Shown here piece by piece: positions 1 to 5,100 of a DNA stretch of 5,100 nt. Position numbers and translations under genes: made by a program. Within the stretch, counting starts at the first letter, position 1, and each line of letters starts with the position of its first letter. This DNA comes from Actinomycetota bacterium (lineage in GTDB: Bacteria; Cyanobacteriota; Vampirovibrionia; Obscuribacterales; Obscuribacteraceae), in contig CAJCIF010000433.1 in the NCBI GenBank assembly GCA_903970355.1, positions 1 to 5,100 of the forward strand, written 5' to 3'. The notes under the pieces are model-generated. The model was not told where the DNA came from. It did no database searches and saw only the letters and a list, made by a program, of their open reading frames with translations.

Positions 1-96
1 GACACCTTGGCAAGATCGGAAAAGACAGGGCGGCAGGGCGTTTTGGGCGCGAAAAATCTGACGCGTGCAAAAAGCTAATTTCTGACTGCGTTCTAT
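1..96. other. Left-edge flank, no secure gene
   Basis: This is the stretch downstream of the minus-strand protease. On the plus strand, frame 1 is open from base 1 to a TAA at 76-78 and could be the last 25 codons of a gene entering from the left, with a basic Gly/Lys/Arg-rich tail. The other two plus frames are also open for much of this length, so this is not good evidence of coding. Three copies of gggcg occur in about 25 bp (roughly 29-49), but they are direct copies and form no stem. No terminator hairpin with a T-run is visible for the protease transcript. Confidence 0.3.
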
Positions 97-1167
97 TTAG
101 TTAGATAACCCATAATATTTAGCCAGCGTATTGAGATCTCTGTTTGTTAGCGTTGCGTATCGCACCATAGCCGTAGGTGGCACGTTGTAGTACATTGCAT
201 CGTCCGGATCTGGGCTATGACCGCTAAGTCCCAGAGCATGCCCGATTTCGTGATGCAAGATCCAGCTCATACGTTGCGGTGTCATTCGGACGGTGGTAGT
301 GGGATCGTTCGTAAGTATGATCATTTGGACATGAGCAAGGCGACCTTGCTCACCCCATGTTTGCGTATGACCACCTTCGCCGGGGTCCTTCGCTCTGCTC
401 AGATCATGCGTCCACTCTATCGTTATGTCGGCATTATTAGGATTGTCGACTGGCACAAAACTGAGTTTGCCTTGCATAGGACGAGACCAGTCATTGCACG
501 CCGTCGGAATAAGATCGACAAAGGCAGGCTGAAAGCCTGGTACACCGACACCAGATCCAATAAAAACTTTGAGAGGCATCTGATTAAAGTTCCACCTCAT
601 CCAGGGCGGTTTTATTGATGCAGCGTAATCGGGCGTCGTTGCATTTTCGGTGCCTTTAATACGACCCTTGTGGTAGTTGTTTAACCAGGCTTGCACTTTG
701 GCGCGATCAGCAGCCCCCGGAGAAATTTGCAGATAGTGTTCATAAACTTGAGCTGCTGAATCCAGATCACCTTCTGCCTGATATCCGACGGCGAGATTGT
801 CCCAAAACATTGCTGTACCGGGTTCAATGGTCGTCGCCTTTTTCAAATGCTCTATTGCTCCTCTTTTGTCTCCCAATGCCGATAGGGAAACGCCATAGTT
901 CGATTCTGCAACGCCAAAATTTGGATCTAATTCGATCGCCTTTTTAAAATACCCGGCCGCATGAGCAGCATCACCATTGATCAGGAGAGTGCGTCCTTGA
1001 TTGAAGGCATTGTAGGCCTCAGGGTTGCCTGTATAGGGCTTTCCGCTATCGGCCCAAGCAACTTTTCCGTTATCGAACCACGCAATTTTTCCGTTATCGA
1101 ACCCAGCAAACTGCAGTTGGCATGCAATCGACATTGCCGCAGCCAACATTAGCTTTCTAACGTGCAT
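97..1167 (-). CDS. Secreted TPR-repeat matrixin-type zinc metalloprotease
   Basis: This is a predicted exported protease of 356 residues. The N-terminus has a basic start (HVRK) and a hydrophobic stretch to about residue 18, as in a Sec signal peptide. It is followed by an eight-residue motif present three times (residues about 23-43, FDNGK/FDNGK/ADSGK). About three TPR units follow (roughly 50-83, 84-117, 118-151), with the usual Gly/Ala/Pro spacing, and probably bind a protein partner. The C-terminal half is matrixin-like, with an NADI strand, a GEGGHT segment, the zinc motif HEIGHALGLSGH (306-317) and a likely Met-turn (DAMYY, Met325). His306, His310 and His317 should bind zinc and Glu307 should be the catalytic base. 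I chose the ATG at 1167 because GGAG (1175-1178) lies 7 nt upstream of it. The in-frame ATG at 1173 is only 1 nt from that site. It follows the dehydrogenase gene by 29 bp, so co-transcription is likely. The substrate is unknown. The metalloprotease call is strong, while the signal cleavage site is uncertain. Confidence 0.9.
   Translation of the reverse strand: MHVRKLMLAAAMSIACQLQFAGFDNGKIAWFDNGKVAWADSGKPYTGNPEAYNAFNQGRTLLINGDAAHAAGYFKKAIELDPNFGVAESNYGVSLSALGDKRGAIEHLKKATTIEPGTAMFWDNLAVGYQAEGDLDSAAQVYEHYLQISPGAADRAKVQAWLNNYHKGRIKGTENATTPDYAASIKPPWMRWNFNQMPLKVFIGSGVGVPGFQPAFVDLIPTACNDWSRPMQGKLSFVPVDNPNNADITIEWTHDLSRAKDPGEGGHTQTWGEQGRLAHVQMIILTNDPTTTVRMTPQRMSWILHHEIGHALGLSGHSPDPDDAMYYNVPPTAMVRYATLTNRDLNTLAKYYGLSN
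1041..1112 (-). repeat. Three tandem 24-bp in-frame repeats
   Basis: Three adjacent 24-bp units lie at 1041-1064, 1065-1088 and 1089-1112 (plus-strand units begin ttccgctatc, ttccgttatc, ttccgttatc). The last two differ at about 4 of 24 positions and the first is more diverged. Because 24 is a multiple of three, each unit adds eight residues to the protease near the end of its signal peptide, giving (F/A)D(N/S)GK followed by a hydrophobic-Ala-Trp step. The array looks like a small coding minisatellite formed by local duplication. Confidence 0.9.
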
Positions 1168-1196
1168 GCCCATTCTCCAATAAAGGGTTATTGCAT

Positions 1197-2186
1197 TTAG
1201 TTATTTATGAAAACAGCTCGGAATCGCACTTGTCCACGTTCAACACGATCGTACACTTTTTCGACATCTTCAAATTTGTAGGCTTCAGTTATCACTTTCA
1301 CTTTTCCTGCCGCCGCAATTTGAAGAGCCTCGTACAAATCTTCCTTATTGTTTTGCTGGCTGCCGAGCAAGCGTAATCGCTTCATAATCATAAGCCCAGC
1401 TGAGATTTTCATGGGTTCTGGATCGAATCCCATAACAACAAAGGCACCATCTGGACGAAGGCCATTCATCGCATCAACGGCCGCTTCGGATGAATTGCTC
1501 GTCGCCAAAATGACATCGGCTCCGCCTTTCTTATCCAACTCCGCACCATCTCTTACGATGTGATCTGCACCGAGCGATTTGATCAATGCATCTTTGTCCG
1601 GTGAACGCGAAATGGCAATCGTTTCAAAACCACTCGCTTTTGCATATTGAATTGCAAGGTGTCCTAAACCACCAATTCCCTGCACGGCAACGCGATCTCC
1701 GGGTTGAGGTTTGGCTATTTTCAAACCGGAATACACAGTGTAGCCAGCACAAAATATTGGAGCAGCTTGTTCGAAGGATAATTTCTCCGGCAGAAGCATC
1801 GCCGCTTGCGCATATGCCAACATGTAATCAGCGTGCCCGCCCGACATGCTCGCCGCTGTGCCTATTAAATTGGCGCAAAATAATTGCTTCCCTTTCAGGC
1901 ACCATTCGCATCGTTCACAGCCACCCTGAGCCCACGGTACTCCGACGCGATCGCCTACTTTTCGAATCGTCACTCCGGGCCCGACTTCTTCGATGGTGCC
2001 AACCGGTTCATGCCCGAGCGTACGAGGAAATGGTCCGGGCAAGGAGCCGTGCGTCTGGTGGATGTCGGTAAAACAAAAACCGCTGGCGTGAATACGAATG
2101 AGAACTTGGCCCGGACCAGGAACAGGCTTTGGCAAATCTTGCAATTGCCACTTCTTGTTAGGCGCTTCTACAACGAGTGCTCTCAT
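1197..2186 (-). CDS. Zinc-dependent alcohol dehydrogenase (MDR family)
   Basis: This 329-residue protein is a full-length medium-chain dehydrogenase/reductase that interconverts alcohols and aldehydes with a nicotinamide cofactor in the cytoplasm. It has a GroES-like N-terminal domain and a central Rossmann fold. Probable catalytic zinc ligands are Cys38, His59 (in GHE) and Cys146. The structural-zinc lobe has four cysteines at 90, 93, 96 and 104. The nucleotide loop is GIGGLG at 170-175. After the second Rossmann strand the sequence is SRSPDK (193-198) rather than an acidic residue, which hints at NADPH use (inference). The usual Cys-His-Thr-Asp at the catalytic site reads Cys-Phe-Thr-Asp (38-41). 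The start at 2186 is fixed by an excellent ribosome binding site, and the longer open frame to 2237 has no such support. It heads a probable two-gene transcript with the protease and is divergent from the PhzF-like gene. It resembles the AdhP class, but the substrate cannot be assigned. Confidence 0.95.
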   Translation of the reverse strand: MRALVVEAPNKKWQLQDLPKPVPGPGQVLIRIHASGFCFTDIHQTHGSLPGPFPRTLGHEPVGTIEEVGPGVTIRKVGDRVGVPWAQGGCERCEWCLKGKQLFCANLIGTAASMSGGHADYMLAYAQAAMLLPEKLSFEQAAPIFCAGYTVYSGLKIAKPQPGDRVAVQGIGGLGHLAIQYAKASGFETIAISRSPDKDALIKSLGADHIVRDGAELDKKGGADVILATSNSSEAAVDAMNGLRPDGAFVVMGFDPEPMKISAGLMIMKRLRLLGSQQNNKEDLYEALQIAAAGKVKVITEAYKFEDVEKVYDRVERGQVRFRAVFINN

Positions 2187-2190
2187 GGGA

Positions 2191-2198
2191 TCACCTCC
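2191..2198 (-). promoter_or_regulatory. Strong Shine-Dalgarno site of the dehydrogenase
   Basis: Read on the minus strand this is GGAGGTGA, an uninterrupted match to the 16S rRNA anti-Shine-Dalgarno end. The GGAGG core is 7 nt from the ATG at 2184-2186. It decides the start codon against the in-frame ATG 17 codons upstream, and it predicts efficient translation. It is much stronger than the sites seen before the other genes here. Confidence 0.88.
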
Positions 2199-2270
2199 AA
2201 AACTTTTGTGATCGACCAGACTAGCACGATCAAGCAATAGGCGCCGAACTGAGGGTTAGGCACAGCATAA

Positions 2271-2300
2271 ATACTATTCAGCAGCAGAAATCGTTGTCAG
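2271..2300 (-). promoter_or_regulatory. Candidate sigma70-type promoter of the dehydrogenase
   Basis: On the minus strand there is CTGACA (2295-2300), 5 of 6 matching TTGACA. After an 18-bp spacer comes TAGTAT (2271-2276), 4 of 6 matching TATAAT. Transcription would begin near 2264 and leave a leader of about 78 nt before the ATG at 2186. The match is moderate and was found by eye, so chance is not excluded. The -35 box lies only 10-19 bp from the possible starts of the divergent PhzF-like gene. Confidence 0.35.
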
Positions 2301-2318
2301 GCGAATATATTGAAAACT

Positions 2319-3209
2319 ATGGATGCAAACAAGAACTTTGTAGTTGTAAATGCCTTTGCGGATGGGCCTTTCGGGGGCAATCCTGCGGCTGTATTTCCGC
2401 AGGCTACTGGAATTTCATCGTACGTGATGCAAGCCTTGGCCCGCCAACTCAACCTCGTTGAAACAGTCTTCGTTGTCCCTGCCGAAGGTGGTGCTGACTT
2501 TCGTTTGCGCTATTTCACTCCTTTGGAGGAAATACCCGTTGCAGGACACCCCTCAATTGCCGCTTGGTTAGCGATGATCCATAAAGGAGTCGTCAGTAAA
2601 CAAGGTGGCTCCAACTACATCCAGGAAAATCCGGCCGGAAAACAAGATATCCATATCAACTGGCACTCACCTACAAAACCGGTTGTGACTATGAAACAAC
2701 CGCCCGCCGAATTTAGCGATTACGAATTTTCGCGTGCAGAAATCGCATCCGTATTTGGAATCGATGAATCTCATATCAACACTGATCTACCTATAAAGGG
2801 CGTCAATACTGGACTTGGGCACATTATCGTTCCTCTCACATCTCTGGATGCGTTGCATCGAGCGCAGAGGAACATAGAACCACTGCAAGAACTATGTCGC
2901 TTAGCCAATCTAAGAGAAGCTCAGCTTTTTTGTTTTCAAACAATAAACAACACATATGATTTGCACACACGCAACATTTGTCCGAGGGAAGGTTTAGAAG
3001 ATCCCGCCTGTGGTGTGGGTAACGGCGCCCTTACCGCCTATCTGAGCAAATTCCACTGGAAAGACGAATTCAGTTTGCAAATTGAACAAGGGACGATAGT
3101 ACAAATGCCCTCTGTAATTCACACCCGTGCCCAAAAGAAAAACGGCGAACTCGAAGTATTCGTCGGTGGCACAGGGATCATTATGATTGAAGGTCAAATA
3201 TTGCAGTAA
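2319..3209 (+). CDS. PhzF-family isomerase/epimerase-like protein
   Basis: This 296-residue protein matches the full length of the PhzF family, whose two similar halves form a diaminopimelate-epimerase-like fold. PhzF itself isomerises trans-2,3-dihydro-3-hydroxyanthranilate in phenazine synthesis. Most homologues have unknown substrates, and no other phenazine gene is visible here, so a phenazine role should not be assumed. Family landmarks are the N-terminal VVNAFADGPFGGNPAAV, Glu48 in NLVETVFV (the catalytic-Glu position), His77 in AGHPS, and Asp228 in EDPACG. The usual EQG...GRPS element reads EQGTIVQMPS (256-265), so its Gly-Arg is replaced. The start is ambiguous. The ATG at 2319 has no clear ribosome binding site, while the in-frame TTG at 2310 has AGG (2299-2301) 8 nt upstream and would add three residues. 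No signal peptide is seen, so it is cytoplasmic. It is divergent from the dehydrogenase, and no terminator is visible after its stop. Confidence 0.92.
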   Translation: MDANKNFVVVNAFADGPFGGNPAAVFPQATGISSYVMQALARQLNLVETVFVVPAEGGADFRLRYFTPLEEIPVAGHPSIAAWLAMIHKGVVSKQGGSNYIQENPAGKQDIHINWHSPTKPVVTMKQPPAEFSDYEFSRAEIASVFGIDESHINTDLPIKGVNTGLGHIIVPLTSLDALHRAQRNIEPLQELCRLANLREAQLFCFQTINNTYDLHTRNICPREGLEDPACGVGNGALTAYLSKFHWKDEFSLQIEQGTIVQMPSVIHTRAQKKNGELEVFVGGTGIIMIEGQILQ

Positions 3210-3348
3210 GATAAAATCAGCTTTTAAAACATGGTCCAGTTCATATCCGCACTGACCAAAGATTGCCATAATGCAGGAATAGAATAGGGGCAAACACTTT
3301 TGACCATTATCAGATCTCTGCTGATTTACTAACTTCGTTCGCCTCTCT

Positions 3349-4221
3349 ATGTCGCTCGATCAGACTGATTCCCCTACCCACGGTCATCCTTCCCATGCCG
3401 CTATAAACGGCGGGGAATTATTGGGCGAGGGTCAATCGCTTGTTCGTAAAGCCGATCCGAATGCGGCAACACATATAACGCACGTCGATCTTGGCGATCC
3501 TTATACAAAGGATAAACCGGCAAAAGTGAGTTCTACACCATCGGGTTCAAATCTCGATTCACCACAGAACCTCGTTCACGACTCCCCCTACAGTTCCATA
3601 ACAGTATCGACAACACTAAGGGAGCATCAGCCGCCGGAAACCCAAGCAAGATTGCATCTGTCCCTTGATAGCCATGATTATGTAAACCTTGCTGTGGATG
3701 CCGGTCTTCTCAATGTCGGTCCTGCACCTGGAAATTTGGATCTGGCTTTTGGTCACAGAGAAACCTTCGGCAACTTCACCGGCGATTTGGAAATAGGCAT
3801 GATGCAATCCGATCGGCTCCACGATTATTCGCCCAAATCATATTCTCCCGATCATCCTTTCAATTCGGATGCGACCCGGCTATCAGCGGAAACGGACGGA
3901 CGCCTTAAAATAGCACCTGGTTTGAACCTCACCGGTTCATTCCTATACACCAGTAGGGCGACGGATAATCCAGCTGAACTGTATATCGGCTCTTCTTTGC
4001 AAAAGCAAGAAGGGCGTTTCACACTAATTGGCGGCATCCAAGAAAAGGTACAGGTCAGTTCCGCCATTAGAGGAGCGGATACCTACGGCCAAACTGGCGC
4101 AAGCTATAGCACCAGTACTGGTACCACGTTCTCGTTCTTTTACAACCACGATTTCAACCACGACTTGCGCTATCAAAAACCTGATGATAACTTGACTTTT
4201 AGCGTTACTCAACGATTCTAA
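3349..4221 (+). CDS. Hypothetical beta-rich protein, outer-membrane-barrel-like C-terminus
   Basis: I do not recognise a named family. The 290-residue product has two parts. Residues 1 to about 95 are polar, rich in Ser, His, Pro, Asn and Asp, and probably disordered. Residues about 98-290 contain a series of alternating polar/hydrophobic segments separated by Gly/Asn/Asp turns (for example 182-202, 210-240, 246-268). The protein ends in Thr-Gln-Arg-Phe, and a terminal aromatic residue is a known outer-membrane insertion signal. About eight strands can be sketched, so a small barrel is plausible (inference). No signal peptide is present. In-frame stops at 3301 and 3322 leave ATG 3349 as the only standard upstream start, with no Shine-Dalgarno sequence before it. 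The gene may therefore be 5'-truncated, translated without a ribosome binding site, or not exported. It lies 139 bp after the PhzF-like gene on the same strand. The long open frame makes coding likely. Confidence 0.65.
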   Translation: MSLDQTDSPTHGHPSHAAINGGELLGEGQSLVRKADPNAATHITHVDLGDPYTKDKPAKVSSTPSGSNLDSPQNLVHDSPYSSITVSTTLREHQPPETQARLHLSLDSHDYVNLAVDAGLLNVGPAPGNLDLAFGHRETFGNFTGDLEIGMMQSDRLHDYSPKSYSPDHPFNSDATRLSAETDGRLKIAPGLNLTGSFLYTSRATDNPAELYIGSSLQKQEGRFTLIGGIQEKVQVSSAIRGADTYGQTGASYSTSTGTTFSFFYNHDFNHDLRYQKPDDNLTFSVTQRF

Positions 4222-4236
4222 GCTAGACCAGAAGCA

Positions 4237-4368
4237 TCATAGGAAATCACAAGCTCCCCATGGGTGCTCGTAAGACCATCGAATCAAATCGGCAAGCCCG
4301 TATATGGCGGCAGCATATGTCCAGAAGCATATCCCGACTGCCAAAGCGATATTTTTGATTAGATTCAT
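4237..4368 (-). CDS. Possible 43-residue single-pass membrane protein
   Basis: This is a short open frame in the gap between the barrel-like gene and the SGNH hydrolase. The product has a short N-terminus with one lysine (MNLIK), one hydrophobic helix (about residues 7-27) and a C-terminal tail containing EHPWGACDF. A partial ribosome binding site, GGAAG (4375-4379), lies 6 nt before the ATG at 4368. The frame continues upstream to an ATG at 4434, but that part looks unlike a protein N-terminus. It would be convergent with the barrel-like gene, with only 15 bp between the stops. An AT-rich intergenic stretch can produce such an ORF by chance, so the call is tentative, and no family is recognised. 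Confidence 0.35.
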   Translation of the reverse strand: MNLIKNIALAVGICFWTYAAAIYGLADLIRWSYEHPWGACDFL

Positions 4369-4460
4369 TATGGACTTCCGCAGGGTTTGATCTAACATAT
4401 TATCGCTAACGTCCGTGGTCAACCGTAATTGCACTACTAAATACGCGGGTAGACAAGTTT

Positions 4461-5100
4461 ATGGAAGTGGTTGCATGTCTTGGATCGAGCAGCACTGCAG
4501 GCAAAGGGCAGGCATTCGATCTCGTTGGCGAGTTGCGGAATCGGATGGGCGACGCCCAATTCGAGTTCAAAAATTTTGGTGTCGGCGGAGATCTCGCTTA
4601 CAACGCCCTGTATCGTGTACACAATGTAGCCGGCTGCCAGCCTCACAAAGTAATTGTTTGGATTGGTGCCAATGATGCTATGGCACTGTCTTCCAAAAAA
4701 TCGGAACGCCTCTTTATGTTCACCAAGCAACTGCCCACAAAGCCGTCACTTGATTGGTACAGGGAAAATCTCAACGGCATAGTTCGGGTATTGAAAATCA
4801 CAACCAAAGCAACTATTGGCCTCTGTTCGCTCGTGCCAATCGGAGAAGATCTGCACTCGGATGAGCCACTCCAGAAAGCGTTGAATCAACACATCAAAGA
4901 AATCTCGAACATTGTTGCAGAAACTGCGGAGATTGAGAATTGCACTTACATTCCAACCTACGAAACAATGGTTGAGCAATTCGAGCAAGCACCGAGCAAA
5001 GCCTTGACGGAACTGCGTTTGCTACCGATGTATGTTGATGCTTTCCGTGTCATTGTGCTGGGCGAAAGCGTCGATGACATATCCAGGAAGAATGGTTGGA
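4461..5100 (+). CDS. SGNH/GDSL-type hydrolase, 3' end beyond window
   Basis: This is an esterase/lipase-like protein of the SGNH superfamily. The first 213 codons are present and the frame is still open at the right edge. Block I is CLGSSSTAG (6-14), with Ser10 the likely nucleophile. The Asp of the classical GDS is Ser here. Block II is NFGVGGD (38-44), whose glycines form part of the oxyanion hole. Block III is WIGAND (67-72), with Asn71. The catalytic Asp-x-x-His of block V is not seen and should follow the final NGW just past the edge. The layout resembles lysophospholipase L1-type esterases, and the substrate is unknown. No signal peptide is evident, so it is probably cytoplasmic. ATG 4461 is the first ATG after the in-frame TAA at 4407, and the ribosome binding site is weak. 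A TATTAT at 4398-4403 could be a -10 box but has no good -35. Other open frames on both strands at 4415-4988 are its shadows. Confidence 0.88.
   Translation, partial: MEVVACLGSSSTAGKGQAFDLVGELRNRMGDAQFEFKNFGVGGDLAYNALYRVHNVAGCQPHKVIVWIGANDAMALSSKKSERLFMFTKQLPTKPSLDWYRENLNGIVRVLKITTKATIGLCSLVPIGEDLHSDEPLQKALNQHIKEISNIVAETAEIENCTYIPTYETMVEQFEQAPSKALTELRLLPMYVDAFRVIVLGESVDDISRKNGW

Noticed and set aside
217..618. 133-codon plus-strand open frame antisense to the protease
   Set aside because: It lies inside the well-supported metalloprotease gene, has no recognisable domain, and its content follows from the opposite strand.
1586..2240. Two overlapping plus-strand open frames of 161 and 118 codons
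   Set aside because: Both are antisense to the alcohol dehydrogenase, whose motifs are unambiguous. The products are Arg/His/Cys-rich with no domain.
2319..3209. Phenazine biosynthesis locus
   Set aside because: Only a PhzF-like protein is present. No other phz genes are in the window, and most PhzF homologues have other or unknown roles.
3231..3287. 18-codon plus-strand mini-ORF between the PhzF-like and barrel-like genes
   Set aside because: It is very short, has no ribosome binding site and no recognisable composition, so chance is sufficient.
2994..3293. 99-codon minus-strand open frame at the end of the PhzF-like gene
   Set aside because: Most of it overlaps the conserved DPACG region of the PhzF-like gene on the other strand, and it shows no motif or ribosome binding site.
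3309..3325. Inverted repeat ATCAG-7 nt-CTGAT upstream of the barrel-like gene
   Set aside because: The arms are only 5 bp and symmetry does not extend further. There is no T-run, so it supports neither a terminator nor an operator.
4228..4330. Direct 10-bp repeat ccagaagcat at 4228-4237 and 4321-4330
   Set aside because: Several 10-bp repeats are expected by chance in 5 kb, there is no flanking structure, and no mobile element lies between.
4415..4988. Open frames of 86 (plus), 97 (minus) and 80 (minus) codons
   Set aside because: They are shadows of the SGNH hydrolase, which reads continuously through this stretch with three family blocks in order.

Overview
The window is an ordinary-looking bacterial chromosomal segment with five substantial protein-coding genes and one possible small membrane-protein gene. 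There is no tRNA, rRNA, CRISPR array or insertion sequence. Base composition looks balanced by eye, with moderate GC. A beta-barrel-like protein ending in Arg-Phe suggests a Gram-negative (outer-membrane-bearing) host. The mix of a secreted TPR-matrixin protease, an SGNH hydrolase and sparse intergenic signals would fit several environmental phyla, including non-photosynthetic Cyanobacteria-related lineages. That placement is a guess and the sequence alone does not settle it.

Layout: positions 1-96 are a gene edge with no secure feature. On the minus strand, a zinc-dependent alcohol dehydrogenase (1197-2186) is followed after 29 bp by a secreted TPR plus matrixin-type metalloprotease (97-1167), probably as one transcript. 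The dehydrogenase has a near-perfect Shine-Dalgarno sequence, and a candidate sigma70-type promoter lies in the 132-bp divergent intergenic region. On the plus strand, a PhzF-family isomerase-like protein (2319-3209) is transcribed divergently from the dehydrogenase. It is followed by a 290-residue predicted beta-rich protein with an outer-membrane-like C-terminus but no signal peptide (3349-4221). A possible 43-residue single-pass membrane protein lies on the minus strand at 4237-4368. From 4461 to the right edge an SGNH/GDSL-type hydrolase is open and cut off by the window end.

Nothing shows that these genes form one pathway. The dehydrogenase and PhzF-like protein are both soluble small-molecule enzymes sharing a divergent control region, so co-regulation is possible. 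The protease and the barrel-like protein would act outside the cytoplasm. I see no convincing undescribed multi-gene system. The most notable details are an in-frame 24-bp triplication at the signal-peptide junction of the protease, a one-residue-longer zinc motif in the same protein, the barrel-like gene without export signal or ribosome binding site, and substitutions at normally conserved positions in the dehydrogenase, PhzF-like protein and SGNH hydrolase.
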